From Verrucomicrobiia bacterium (GTDB taxonomy: Bacteria > Verrucomicrobiota > Verrucomicrobiia > Verrucomicrobiales > DEV007), in the NCBI GenBank assembly GCA_030427505.1, contig JAUICH010000020.1:1-64000 (forward strand): a stretch of 64,000 bases of DNA, written 5' to 3'. A model generated the notes under the pieces. That model was given only the letters and a program-made list of their open reading frames with translations, did no database searches and was not told where the DNA came from. The position numbers and the translations under genes were made by a program. Of the stretch, positions 35,345 to 44,929 are shown in pieces (position 1 is the first letter of the stretch; the number at the start of each line of letters is the position of its first letter).

Positions 35345-36319
35345 ATGAAAGAAAAGCCCTACGCCAGCCTGTCGCTCGACCTGGACAACCAGTGGTCCTA
35401 CATGAAGACCCACGGGGATGCGGGTTGGGAGAGTTTTCCCAGCTACCTGGACACCGTGGCGCCGCGTTTCCTGAACATGGTGGAAGACCTGGGCGTGAAA
35501 ATGACGGTCTTTGTCGTGGGACAGGACGCCGCGATTCCTTCGAATCACTCAGCTCTGAGGAACATCGCCGAAGCCGGGCACGAGATCGGGAACCATTCCT
35601 TCCATCATGAGCCGTGGTTGCATCTATACAGCCGGGAAGAGGTGGAAACCGAAGTCCGGAGCGCGGAAGAGGCCATTTACGAGGCCACCGGGCAGCGGCC
35701 CACGGGATGGCGCGGCCCGGGTTTCAGCTACGCTCCCGCGGTGCTGGAGACCCTGGGCCAGCGAGGGTATGCCTATGACGCTTCTATCTTTCCCACCTAC
35801 CTGGGTCCCTTGGCCAGAGCCTATTACTTCATGAAGAGCGGCCTGAAAAGGGAAGAGAAGGCCAACCGGAAGCAGCTCTTCGGGCACTGGCGCGAAGGGT
35901 TGCGTCCCTTGAAGCCCTTTCACTGGAACCTGCCCGGCGGCCGAACGCTGTTGGAGATTCCCGTCACGACCCTGCCGGTCATCAAGGCGCCCTTCCACCT
36001 CAGCTACCTGCTTTATCTCGCCACCTTTTCCGAAGGGTTGGCCGTGACCTACTTCAGGCTCGGACTCTGGTGGTGCCGGGTCTGGGGTGTGGCGCCGTCT
36101 TTTCTGCTGCACCCGCTCGATTTTCTCGGAGGCGACGACGTGCCGGAGTTGAGCTTCTTCCCGGCCATGAATCGTACGGGCGAATGGAAGCTGAAGATGA
36201 GCCGGCGCTTTCTGGAGATGCTGTGCGGTAGCTTTGAAGTGATCTCCATGAAGGAACACGTCCGGCGGACGGAATCGGCTGACATTCCTCTCAGAGACGA
36301 ATTGCTGGCGGAAGCTTGA
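35345..36319 (+). CDS. Polysaccharide deacetylase (NodB fold)
   Basis: The product is 324 aa. NodB motif 1 appears as SLDLDN (D12 and D14), motif 2 as NHSFHHE (H84, H88 as metal ligands), and motif 3 as WRGPGFSY. There is no signal peptide, so it probably acts on a nucleotide- or lipid-linked sugar in the cytoplasm. The phrase LDLDNQWSYMKTHGD is typical of deacetylases in exopolysaccharide loci. It overlaps or abuts the next gene. Confidence 0.9.
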   Translation: MKEKPYASLSLDLDNQWSYMKTHGDAGWESFPSYLDTVAPRFLNMVEDLGVKMTVFVVGQDAAIPSNHSALRNIAEAGHEIGNHSFHHEPWLHLYSREEVETEVRSAEEAIYEATGQRPTGWRGPGFSYAPAVLETLGQRGYAYDASIFPTYLGPLARAYYFMKSGLKREEKANRKQLFGHWREGLRPLKPFHWNLPGGRTLLEIPVTTLPVIKAPFHLSYLLYLATFSEGLAVTYFRLGLWWCRVWGVAPSFLLHPLDFLGGDDVPELSFFPAMNRTGEWKLKMSRRFLEMLCGSFEVISMKEHVRRTESADIPLRDELLAEA

Positions 36320-36336
36320 AAGGAAGATCGGGTATT

Positions 36337-37926
36337 GTGTTAGGCCGCCGAAACATCCTGTCTCCGGGCGAAAAGGGGCTTTTTGAAAAGCCCCTCTTTC
36401 TGTCTGCCGTGGTGGCGCTGACGGTGCTCGCCGCCCTGGGAATGAATGGATATTTCCTGCCGGATTTTCACGACAACATCACCTACTACTACGGTGCGAA
36501 GTCGATCCAGGAAGACGGTACCTATCTCTTCTTTGGCCGTCCCATCGCGGACTGGCCGCCGGTGTTTCCGGCCATGTTGGCGGCGGCTTTCGCGGTGGCC
36601 GGCAGTTCGGTGGTGGTGGCGAAGATCTTGTGCCTTTTCCTGGCGATCGGGACGCTTTTCGTTTTTGCCAGAGTGTTGATTCGGGAGGACCGGCCCCTAC
36701 CGCTGATGTCGGCGGCCATTCTTGCCCTGCTTCCCACCAGCCTCCTGATGGCCACGCGAATCGCTTCGGACTGGCCGTTCATTCTCTTCACGGGCTTGTG
36801 CTTCTTGTCTCTCCAGAAGCTGAATGAAAACCGCCGGGGCTTGTGGTGGCTGGCGGCGGGAGTGGCGCTGGGCCTGGCCGCATTGACCCGCCAGACGGGT
36901 ATTCTGTTAGGATTCGCGGTGGTTGCTCAAGCCATTCTCTGCTTTGCCCGTGGCCGGGGAAAACCGTTTCTGGCGCGGGTGACCTCCGTCTGGCCGGAAG
37001 TGCTGACGGGGGTCGTGGCGGCACTGATCTGGGGCGCTTGGATGGTCTACCTGTTTGTGGCGTTCGGAGACGCCGCGGAATCGACCGGTAACTATGAAAG
37101 TGAAGGTATCGGACTCTTTCAATATGTGGACGTTCTTCATACCGTGCGCAGTCTGTCGGATCTCTTGTTTCAGGTGCCCACGGTATTGGGAAGACTAAAC
37201 GTCACCGGCCTGACGGCGATTTCGGCGCTGGCCCTGGCGGCTCTTTCTCCTGCTCTGCTGGGCGTGGCCATCCGTTGGAGGCGGGGAGGCTTCCGGCCAT
37301 CCGATGCGTATGTCATCGCGACGGTGTTACTGATCCTCTCTTATAAGTGGAAAGAGTCTCGCTACTTTCTTCCAGTGGCGCCCTTCCTGATCTCCGATTG
37401 GCTGCTGGGAATTCAGACCGTGTTTGAGAAAGTGGCCGCCTGGGTCAAACAGGTTTCGCTCCGAAATGGACTGGTCCCGGCGGTGGGCCTCTGGTTGGTG
37501 CTGTGCCTGGCTTTTGACGGATACGCCATCGCCTTTGGCAATGGCAACGCCACGCACCGGGGACTGAGCCCTCTGGCCAGCCGTGGCCCGGACGAGTTTT
37601 ACCGGGCGGAATGGCTGGAGCTTTGGGAACTGTGCGAGAAAATCGATCGAGAATCGCCCGAGCCCGGCACGGTGGCCTGCTCCGGTTTCTATCTACGCTA
37701 CGCCACGGCTTTCCTGGACCGGAAGGTGACGGACTACGTGACGGAGCCTTCGAGGGAATCGCGCTTCGTCATTCGCTCCAAGTGGGATGAAGTAAAGATA
37801 CCCTCTCCGGAATACCCGGACCTGGTGCTAGAACGGGAGACGCCCACCTTCGAACTTTGGCGGCGCCCTGAAACGGAGCCCGGCCTCTCAGGCATCCATT
37901 TCAGCGAGAGCCAGGCGGCTCCTTAG
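36337..37926 (+). CDS. GT-C fold membrane glycosyltransferase (GT39/ArnT-like)
   Basis: The product is about 529 aa with 10-12 transmembrane helices. A first periplasmic loop after helix 1 carries acidic residues in PDFHDNITYYYG, the place of the catalytic Asp in GT39/ArnT enzymes. Starts are GTG 36337 (AGGA 12-15 nt upstream) or TTG 36316 (4-nt overlap with the deacetylase gene). It would transfer a sugar from a polyprenyl-phosphate donor on the periplasmic side. It is the last gene of the operon. Its final 26 nt overlap tail-to-tail with the GH9 gene. Confidence 0.8.
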   Translation: MLGRRNILSPGEKGLFEKPLFLSAVVALTVLAALGMNGYFLPDFHDNITYYYGAKSIQEDGTYLFFGRPIADWPPVFPAMLAAAFAVAGSSVVVAKILCLFLAIGTLFVFARVLIREDRPLPLMSAAILALLPTSLLMATRIASDWPFILFTGLCFLSLQKLNENRRGLWWLAAGVALGLAALTRQTGILLGFAVVAQAILCFARGRGKPFLARVTSVWPEVLTGVVAALIWGAWMVYLFVAFGDAAESTGNYESEGIGLFQYVDVLHTVRSLSDLLFQVPTVLGRLNVTGLTAISALALAALSPALLGVAIRWRRGGFRPSDAYVIATVLLILSYKWKESRYFLPVAPFLISDWLLGIQTVFEKVAAWVKQVSLRNGLVPAVGLWLVLCLAFDGYAIAFGNGNATHRGLSPLASRGPDEFYRAEWLELWELCEKIDRESPEPGTVACSGFYLRYATAFLDRKVTDYVTEPSRESRFVIRSKWDEVKIPSPEYPDLVLERETPTFELWRRPETEPGLSGIHFSESQAAP

Positions 37927-40900
37927 CTTGCAGGTGAATGTCGTCCGCATACCCAAGGAAGTGACCGACTTCCAGGAAGCGGTGGGGAGATTTCAGGAAC
38001 TCCTTCCAGACTTCCGGGTTCGGTAGAGTTCCTTGAGCGACTTCTTCGCCTTCGACGGCCAGTGTCCAGCCATCAGCGTCGGCCGTCAGGCTCAGGCGGA
38101 CCCATTGGCCCGGTTTGATCCGGTCTTTTAGAACTTCGGACTCCACAACCTCTTCATCGAAGACTTTCAGAGACAGAGATTTGTTCTGGTCCCAGTAGTC
38201 TGAAACGAGGGCGAGCAAAGGCTGGTGATGGTCGCTGCCGAACGACAAGACTTTCTGACTGGAATCGCCGGGCGAGAGGCGTTCGAATTGAAACCAGCCA
38301 CTCAACTCAATGCGGTTTTCCGGTGGGTCGGAAACACCTTCCTTTTTCCAGTGGAAGGTAAAGGCGTCGGTAAAGTTCTTGAAGCGAAGAGCGCTGCCTT
38401 TCGGAGTCTCCATCCACCCTAGATCGTCACCTGACAAAGCCGCTTCGCCGGAAGCCTCCACCGTGGCGGGCACGGTGGCGTAGGCCATGAGGAGAGGAGA
38501 GTCCGCGTCCCCGTGAATCAGCAGAGTGGTTTCCGGGAGGGGCAAGGCGCCGCGTCCGCCCTGGGCCCGGGCCACGGAAAACTCCCGCCGTTCGTAGGCC
38601 CGGTGCCCGTCCGGCCACTGTGCCTCCACCGCCAGGAAGTGGCTGCCGCTCTCTTGAGGAGTGTAAGTAATCCGCGAGCCCAGGAGGGGGTTCGGCAGGT
38701 CGCTGATCTCCCAAATGACCATGGCGTTGGTTAATGGCCGCGTGGATTCGAGGGAGAGGGAAATAGGTTCGCCTTCTTTGGGAGACGATGGAAGACCGGT
38801 GACATCCAGCGACATCGGGATGGGGTCCGGCCGGCCGGAATCTTGTTTCCCGGCGTAGTAAGCCACCGCGGCCAGGGCGCGGGCTTGGTTCACGATGACG
38901 AACTCCGTGGTCAGGTTGTAGGCGTCTCCCCAGCGGTCATAGATCGGGTAGGGCGAAACGCTGTCTTCGTCAGGTGGGAAGGTGAGAGCATTGATGAAGG
39001 GGCCGTAAGGCTGGCGCTCCTGAAATCCGCCCTGCAAGACCCCCAGGGGAATGCCGGCGATAGGCATTTGCAGGCCGTCGTTCTGGCCCCATTGGTGCAC
39101 GATTTCGAATTGCCGCCGGTGACCGAGTCCCGTCAGGAAGACCACATTGTCAGGGTTCGCGCCCAGTTCGTATTCGAGGTTCGCCAGGATGGCGTCGTTC
39201 AGTTGACCGGATTCCCGGGCCACGTTGGTGCAGACCGCGTCAAACATGTCCGCCGTGGCGAAGTGCCAGCCAGCTGTCTTGGCTTCCTTGGAAGGGGTGG
39301 GGTAGGAAAGGCCGTAGGCGCTGTCTTGGCTCCACTTTTCCAGGTCGCTGCCTTTCCGCCACAGCTCCGCGAGGCAGGCTTTTAGAAAGCCCTGGTTTCG
39401 CTTCCCGGCGGCGGGCCGTATCTCCGGGTTCGCGAGGGCATAAGAACGAATGGCGTTGCCGTAGCCTTCGTGCAGGCTGACCCAGCCCCAGAGATGCGTG
39501 CTTTCCGCCCGTGGCTGAAAGTGGCCGAGGAGATAGTCTTGATAGTCAGACTCGCCGGTGGCGAGAAACAGTTCGGCGGCTGCCCAGGCGATCTCGTCCC
39601 GGTCCATGTGCGCGTCTCCGTAGTGGCTGATTTTCTGGTAAGCGCCTTGCTCGCCATAGGCTTCGCGAGCCCGCATCAGGAACTCCCAACCCTTCCGGGC
39701 CTGATGGAGAAACTTATCGGCGGCATCGGGATCCAGCGCACGGAAAGCGGGGGAAGAGCCGATCTGGGCCAGCGCGGCAGTGGCCGCGGCCGTCGCTGAA
39801 GTGTTCTTGGGAAAGACCACCTGCGGGTCGCCGTGCTCGGGCGTGACCTCGAGTTCGTAAGGGCGATCCTTTGGATACACCAGGAAATAGAAACCGCCGT
39901 CGTCGTCCTGCATCTTGGAAAGGAACCGCGCTTCGTGAGCGGCGATTTGGATCAGGTCGCTCTGTCCGTCACCGCTTTCCGGCAGGTCCAGGCCGTCAAG
40001 ATCCGCCGCGCCGGGAAAGGCGTCCGCCGCCAGGGTCAGGGCATGGATGAGTTGCGCGGAGTTGATGGTGTATTTGCTATAGTCGCCCGCGTCATGATGA
40101 CCGCCCGACACATCCACCTGCCCCTGCCTGACAAAGGGATAGAGACTGCTCGATGGGCTTTTCAGTTGTGGCGCGGTGTGGTCGGGATTGTCGCGAAAGT
40201 TTTCCGACATCCCGCTGAGACTTTCCTTGGCTGCCTTGAAGTCATCCGTCGGTACCGAGGCAGGCGTGGTGTGACAGGCCCCGTGGGTGAACTGGCTGAA
40301 GGGAGGGGAAATCGCCACGCCGCAGCGCTGGTGCAGCAGCCCCAGGGAATAAGTGCGCGCCAGGCCGGTGAAGTAGTGGTCGCCCAAGTAAAAAGGGTAG
40401 GAACGGCCCAGGCCGGGCACTTCCACCACGTACTCTCCCGGCTCGTTGAACTGAGTGAAAACGCCCACCAGTACGTCCTGGTAACCCTTCGGCCTCAGGT
40501 CCCGTTCGCGGGAGGGGGTCAGGGTGCCTCCGTAGACCACTTTCCCGTCCGGCACGCGCCGCAGGGTGAAGATGGGCGTCTTATCGACGGGCAGTTCGCC
40601 CAGAGAACCGAGGTAGTATCCCACCCGAAAGCGTTTGGGGTAGCCCACCGGGTACCCCGCCTGGTTAACGTGGATCGCGGGCGAAAAGCGGTCCTCGGAG
40701 TTTTCGGCTTCAAACCGCGTCTCGGGGTCCGTCCACAGGTTGCCCGCGGGGTTGGTGACGGTAACCTTGGAGTTGTCCGGAAGGGGTTCTGTCAGCTTTA
40801 GATACAGGTGGCTGGCGACTCGCAGATCGTATTCGTCCAAGGGCGCATAAAGGGCACGCCGCTTGAAACCATAGTCCGCGATCTCCATCGCTGAGGTCTT

Positions 40901-41224
40901 TCCGGAGACTGTGACAATGAGGTCATCAGCCCTCAGGGTCTCGAACTTCCCTTGAGGAGAAACGAGGTTCCATTGCCATTGGGGATCATCCTTGTCGATG
41001 GCTTCCACCAAGGTCAATTCCAGGCAAGTGGGAGTGAGGATTCGCAGCCAGTGTTCGCCGGCCAGCGGCACGCGTACCTCCTCCGGTTGACGCCGGGCGA
41101 GGTCGAGCGGCTCTTGAGCCAGCGTGGAAAAGAAGAATCCAGGTATCAGACCAGAAGCGAGCAAGACCGCGGCGATGGCCGCCGGCTTCCATCGGGATAC
41201 GTGCGCTGGGGGAAACAGGTTCAT
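37901..41224 (-). CDS. Secreted glycoside hydrolase family 9 enzyme
   Basis: The product is 1107 aa. A signal peptide ends near residue 36 (FFFSTLA). Residues ~185-275 form an Ig-like cellulase N-terminal domain (IHVNQAGYPVGYPKRF). The GH9 (alpha/alpha)6 barrel spans ~285-795: catalytic Asp pair D378/D381 in GGHHDAGDYSKY, VFLTGLGHRRQ with the substrate-binding His, and probable acid E774 in NLTTEFVIVNQA. The C-terminal ~300 residues contain an Ig-like and a LamG-like domain. GH9 enzymes cut beta-1,4-glucans and related polymers; here it may trim or release the polysaccharide made by this locus. It overlaps the upstream GT2 gene by 4 nt (ATGA). Confidence 0.9.
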   Translation of the reverse strand: MNLFPPAHVSRWKPAAIAAVLLASGLIPGFFFSTLAQEPLDLARRQPEEVRVPLAGEHWLRILTPTCLELTLVEAIDKDDPQWQWNLVSPQGKFETLRADDLIVTVSGKTSAMEIADYGFKRRALYAPLDEYDLRVASHLYLKLTEPLPDNSKVTVTNPAGNLWTDPETRFEAENSEDRFSPAIHVNQAGYPVGYPKRFRVGYYLGSLGELPVDKTPIFTLRRVPDGKVVYGGTLTPSRERDLRPKGYQDVLVGVFTQFNEPGEYVVEVPGLGRSYPFYLGDHYFTGLARTYSLGLLHQRCGVAISPPFSQFTHGACHTTPASVPTDDFKAAKESLSGMSENFRDNPDHTAPQLKSPSSSLYPFVRQGQVDVSGGHHDAGDYSKYTINSAQLIHALTLAADAFPGAADLDGLDLPESGDGQSDLIQIAAHEARFLSKMQDDDGGFYFLVYPKDRPYELEVTPEHGDPQVVFPKNTSATAAATAALAQIGSSPAFRALDPDAADKFLHQARKGWEFLMRAREAYGEQGAYQKISHYGDAHMDRDEIAWAAAELFLATGESDYQDYLLGHFQPRAESTHLWGWVSLHEGYGNAIRSYALANPEIRPAAGKRNQGFLKACLAELWRKGSDLEKWSQDSAYGLSYPTPSKEAKTAGWHFATADMFDAVCTNVARESGQLNDAILANLEYELGANPDNVVFLTGLGHRRQFEIVHQWGQNDGLQMPIAGIPLGVLQGGFQERQPYGPFINALTFPPDEDSVSPYPIYDRWGDAYNLTTEFVIVNQARALAAVAYYAGKQDSGRPDPIPMSLDVTGLPSSPKEGEPISLSLESTRPLTNAMVIWEISDLPNPLLGSRITYTPQESGSHFLAVEAQWPDGHRAYERREFSVARAQGGRGALPLPETTLLIHGDADSPLLMAYATVPATVEASGEAALSGDDLGWMETPKGSALRFKNFTDAFTFHWKKEGVSDPPENRIELSGWFQFERLSPGDSSQKVLSFGSDHHQPLLALVSDYWDQNKSLSLKVFDEEVVESEVLKDRIKPGQWVRLSLTADADGWTLAVEGEEVAQGTLPNPEVWKEFLKSPHRFLEVGHFLGYADDIHLQAKEPPGSR

Positions 41225-42177
41225 TCACTATCTTTGGCTGTCGCCAGGGGTTGAAGACCGGGTGTGGAATTTTTGCTGGTAGATCCGGGCTGAACAGATC
41301 CGTTAAAGTGTTTCCACCCCGCCAGAGCTCCACGCCACTCGCCCAGCATCTGAGGCCAGCGGTGCGCGGGAATCCGTGGCAGACTGGTCCACCAGCTCAG
41401 ACGAGCCAGGCGGAGCGCGTCACGGACGCAGCGTTTGAAGTAGGGCCACAGGAAGCCGCTCACCGCATTTCCCGGCGGAGGGGTAGTGGCCAGCGAAGCC
41501 AAAGCAGAGGCGTCACCAAAGGAGCGGCGGTAGCGTTCTTTCCAGGTGTAGTTGTGGCTGTGCTCAACTTTTGCGTCAGGAACGTAGGCGCAGTGCCAAC
41601 CGTGCCGGGCCACCGCTTCCGACCACGCGGCGTCTTCGGCAAAAGTCAGGCTTTCGTCAAAGGGAACGGTTTCCCAGGCGGATTTCCGGATGGCGCTGCA
41701 CACCAGGGTCATCCATGAGGCGGCTCGCTCTCCCAATAAGTGACGGTTTTCAAAGGCGATGTGATAGTCCAGCCGCGTCATCGCGTTCGCGTCCTTCCTG
41801 GGCGCCTGGCGGGCGTAGGCTCCGGCGCAGGCGTTGTCTGACTGAATAGCCTTGGCCAGCTTCAGAAGGACATCTGGCTCTAACATCACCGCATCGCTGT
41901 TGATAAAGGCCACCAGTTCCGTGTTGGCATGCCGGACTCCCGCATTCAGCACGCGGGAGGACTGATAGGTTCCCGGCTCAAGGAACTCCAGGCGGTCGCA
42001 GCCGTACTCTTCCAGGATCTCCCGCGAACGGTCCGCGCTGGCGCTTTCGTAAACGTGTAGCCGGATGTCCACGCCGCGCTGAGCGTCCAGAGCCGCCAGA
42101 GTACGAGGCAGGATGGCCGCGTCGTTGTAACTCCGCATGACCACCGTAATGGGAATTCTGGCGGGTGTTTGCATCAT
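41221..42177 (-). CDS. Family 2 glycosyltransferase
   Basis: The product is 318 aa. It has ITVVMRSYNDAAILPRTL, YESASADRSREIL and the metal motif FINSDAVML, followed by SLTFAEDAAWSEAVARHG, where the ED pair is the usual catalytic base region. It resembles rhamnosyl- and galactofuranosyl-type inverting GT2 enzymes. There is no membrane helix. It sits 4 nt from the GT4 gene upstream and overlaps the GH9 gene. Confidence 0.88.
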   Translation of the reverse strand: MMQTPARIPITVVMRSYNDAAILPRTLAALDAQRGVDIRLHVYESASADRSREILEEYGCDRLEFLEPGTYQSSRVLNAGVRHANTELVAFINSDAVMLEPDVLLKLAKAIQSDNACAGAYARQAPRKDANAMTRLDYHIAFENRHLLGERAASWMTLVCSAIRKSAWETVPFDESLTFAEDAAWSEAVARHGWHCAYVPDAKVEHSHNYTWKERYRRSFGDASALASLATTPPPGNAVSGFLWPYFKRCVRDALRLARLSWWTSLPRIPAHRWPQMLGEWRGALAGWKHFNGSVQPGSTSKNSTPGLQPLATAKDSE

Positions 42178-42181
42178 TTTT

Positions 42182-43390
42182 TCAGGCCCGGACCAGAGGC
42201 TGAGAGACGGTTTGAGCGGTTGACCTGGTGATGACGGAACCCAGCAGTTCGATCAGGCGATCAATGTACTGGGGAAAGCGGTGGTTCTTCTGAACATGAG
42301 CCTGTCCTGCCCGGCCCTGACGTTCCGCGAGAGCCGGATCGCGCAGCAGCTTGAGAATGCCTTCCGCCATGATCTCTGTGTTGTGAACCGGTGCCAGGAA
42401 CCCGTTGACACCGTCCTTCAGCCAATAGGGAATGCCGCCCGCGTCGAAGCCTACGATGGGAATCGCGTGCGCCATCAGCTCGTAGGCCACCAAGGGCATC
42501 GGTTCCGGCCAGAGGGAAGGCACCACGGCCACGCGGGCCCGCAGGAACAGGTCGTTCAGGTCCTTCTTGTCCAGACGGCCCGCGAACTTCACCCGGTCTT
42601 CCAGTCCCAGTTTTTGGTTCAGCTTCTGGCAGTAGTCCAGGTGGGTGCCGTTGCCCGCGACGATCGCTTGCCAGTCTTCGTTTTCGATCCGTTTCAGCGC
42701 TTCCAGCATTCTGTCCGCGCCTTTACCGCGAATGACCTGACCGGCAAAGATGACCAGCTTTTCATCATAGCAGATCTTTTCCACCTCAGGCTCCGCCGGG
42801 GCTGGAGGATGAATGGTGATCTTGTCAGGATCGAACCCATGCAGGATAAGCTGGTCCGACATATAGTCCGCCACCGTGATGTTCAGTTGGAAGCGCTTGG
42901 AAAGTTCGATTTCCCGCAGCTTCTTCGCGGGCCAGGCGAACTTGACCGGAAGCGGACCTTCCCGGTCGCGCAGGACGCCGCAGGTCAGGGCGCAGTGGTA
43001 GCCCGCTTTCTTCGTGCAGATCTTCCGGTTCCAGGGGAAGTAGCGGGAACTGCGCTGGCAGTAGATGTCGTGGTCGTGCATCATGCGCACCAGCGGCTCT
43101 GGGCCGCGGGTGAGGGCTTCCAGCAGATCCAGGTGTCCCAGCTTGTGAACATACATCACGTCCGGCCGCCATTGGAGAGCCTGCTTCAGAGCCGCTTGCC
43201 AAGGTTGGGTGTCCCAGGAAAAGAGTGAATCAAAAGGTGCACGGAACTCCTCGACTCCCACACCAGTCTCCCGGCCATGGAGCAGGGCCACGGACAAACC
43301 GCGCTCGTGGAAGGCCCGGGCCACCTGGAGAAGATTGGTCTCGGCGCCGCCCTGTTTTCCGAGGACGTCGTGAACGAGGAGAATTCTCAT
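42182..43390 (-). CDS. Family 4 glycosyltransferase
   Basis: The product is 402 aa with the GT-B fold. The N-terminal domain starts MRILLVHDVLGKQGGAETNL. The C-terminal donor domain contains FAGQVIRGKGADRMLEALKR and the ExE-like signature PEPMPLVAYELMAHAIPIVG. It contains an internal Cys-rich stretch (CTKKAGYHCALTCG) shared by some GT4 proteins. A retaining mechanism is expected; donor and acceptor are unknown. It follows wzx at a short distance. Confidence 0.9.
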   Translation of the reverse strand: MRILLVHDVLGKQGGAETNLLQVARAFHERGLSVALLHGRETGVGVEEFRAPFDSLFSWDTQPWQAALKQALQWRPDVMYVHKLGHLDLLEALTRGPEPLVRMMHDHDIYCQRSSRYFPWNRKICTKKAGYHCALTCGVLRDREGPLPVKFAWPAKKLREIELSKRFQLNITVADYMSDQLILHGFDPDKITIHPPAPAEPEVEKICYDEKLVIFAGQVIRGKGADRMLEALKRIENEDWQAIVAGNGTHLDYCQKLNQKLGLEDRVKFAGRLDKKDLNDLFLRARVAVVPSLWPEPMPLVAYELMAHAIPIVGFDAGGIPYWLKDGVNGFLAPVHNTEIMAEGILKLLRDPALAERQGRAGQAHVQKNHRFPQYIDRLIELLGSVITRSTAQTVSQPLVRA

Positions 43391-43425
43391 GGTTCAGAAA
43401 TTGAAATAGTTAGCAATTAAGGTAG

Positions 43426-44919
43426 TCAGGCCCATAGGGCTTTCAGATTGCGCCAGTTCACCAGCAGGCAAGGGGTGACCAGCAGCGCGCCGCGCCAGCC
43501 CAGGCTGATCAGACTGGCGCTCTCCGCCGCCAAAGGCGACCACCAGCGGATCAGGAGGGCCAGCACGGCGAAGACGGCCACGGAAGGAGCGGCGGCGGAA
43601 AGAAACGTCCGGCCGAGATCGCGCCAGGAAGTGTCCGCGAATTGCCGGACCTTCGGCAAAAGTACGAACCAGTGGAAGACGATGCCGGTGACGGCGGTGG
43701 CAAAGGCGACACCCACCACGCCATGGGTGCGGGCCAGGACGATCGAAAGGACCAGATTGGCAACCGCGTGACCCGAGGTGATCTTGAGGAGGCTCTTTTC
43801 GTGGCCGCTCATCATGAGCACCCGCTTGGCGCAGCCCACGGTGACCTGTGCATTGAAGACCGAGAATACGAGAAGCTGACCAATGACGGTAGCTTCTTGT
43901 GGAACCGACTCCATACCAGTCAGCACGCGGATCAGCGGTTCCATGTAAAAGGCTGTCACCAGGTAGCAGGGCGTGGTCACGATGATCATGAGCCGCGAGG
44001 TTTTCAGCAGCAGGTCGCGCAAGCCATGGGTATCCTCCGCGCCCGCCATGTGGGCAGCGGCGGGCCCGACGGCCCGTTCGATTTGCTGCGAGAGATAGAG
44101 CATCATCTCGCTCAGTTTGTAGCCGGCTTGATAGATCGTCACGAAGGCGACGCCGAGCAGCGTGGCGATGACGGTCTGGTCCGTGCGGGTGAGCACCAGC
44201 GAGGAAAAGGTGATGAGGTAGGCCGTGATGGAGAAGGCCAGTTGTTCCCGGATGGCTTTCGGATCGAGGTGTCTTGGGTGCAGGCTCACGCCCTTCAGGA
44301 GACGCCAGGCAAAGCCAGCCGCGATGAGGTTCGGCACCAGCGAAGAAACCATGGCGAGAAGCATGATGTGGCTGAAGCTCCAGCCCATGCTCACGGCCAG
44401 CCACATGACCGTGAAGTGCAGCACCGCGTGCAGCGTGCGGATCCAGTTGGCAATATCCATGCGCTGAAGGCCGTCCAGCATCACCGGAAACAGCCCCACG
44501 GGCAGCGTGACTGCCAGCCCCCCGAAGAAGTAGAGATAGGCCAGCCCCAGGCCGGTTCGGTGTTCCGGAGGCACGCCGATGAGGTTTAGCGCTGGTTCCC
44601 GGACCAGCCAGGCCACCAGGAAGAGCCCCACGCCTAGGGCGGAGAACGTCCAGAAAACCGTGCTGAGCAGGCGGCTTAGCTCCGGAAGACGGCCCTGCGC
44701 GGCGTGGGTGCCGATGGATTTCTGCACCGTGATACCCAGACCAAAGTCCAGGAGAATGCCGAAGCCAAAGAGGGACCACAGCAGCGACCAGAAGCCGAAC
44801 TCCACCTTGTCCCAGGAGCCGAACAGCAGGCGGAACAGGAAAAGCCCCAGCGCCAGCCGCAGAAGCGTGGCGGCGTAGCTGCTTACGGTGTTCAAGAGGT
44901 ATTGCCGTTTCCAGTCCAT
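43426..44919 (-). CDS. Wzx-type polysaccharide flippase (MATE/MVF superfamily)
   Basis: The product is 497 aa with 12-14 predicted transmembrane helices spread over the whole length. The N-terminal pattern (LLNTVSSYAATLLRLALGLF, FGFGILLDFGLGITVQKSIG) is typical of Wzx/polysaccharide-biosynthesis flippases. It would move undecaprenyl-linked repeat units across the inner membrane for the Wzy polymerase encoded at 51.8-53.3 kb. It lies 10 nt after the upstream GT-C gene. Confidence 0.9.
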   Translation of the reverse strand: MDWKRQYLLNTVSSYAATLLRLALGLFLFRLLFGSWDKVEFGFWSLLWSLFGFGILLDFGLGITVQKSIGTHAAQGRLPELSRLLSTVFWTFSALGVGLFLVAWLVREPALNLIGVPPEHRTGLGLAYLYFFGGLAVTLPVGLFPVMLDGLQRMDIANWIRTLHAVLHFTVMWLAVSMGWSFSHIMLLAMVSSLVPNLIAAGFAWRLLKGVSLHPRHLDPKAIREQLAFSITAYLITFSSLVLTRTDQTVIATLLGVAFVTIYQAGYKLSEMMLYLSQQIERAVGPAAAHMAGAEDTHGLRDLLLKTSRLMIIVTTPCYLVTAFYMEPLIRVLTGMESVPQEATVIGQLLVFSVFNAQVTVGCAKRVLMMSGHEKSLLKITSGHAVANLVLSIVLARTHGVVGVAFATAVTGIVFHWFVLLPKVRQFADTSWRDLGRTFLSAAAPSVAVFAVLALLIRWWSPLAAESASLISLGWRGALLVTPCLLVNWRNLKALWA

Positions 44920-44929
44920 GATCGCAGGT

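Noticed and set aside
39833-40801. A 322-codon plus-strand frame inside the GH9 gene
   Set aside because: It is antisense to a strongly conserved catalytic domain, with no motif.
43394-44779. A 461-codon minus-strand frame overlapping wzx
   Set aside because: Same strand but other frame; it lacks hydrophobic helices and is Arg/His/Gly-rich, while the wzx frame is clearly a membrane protein.
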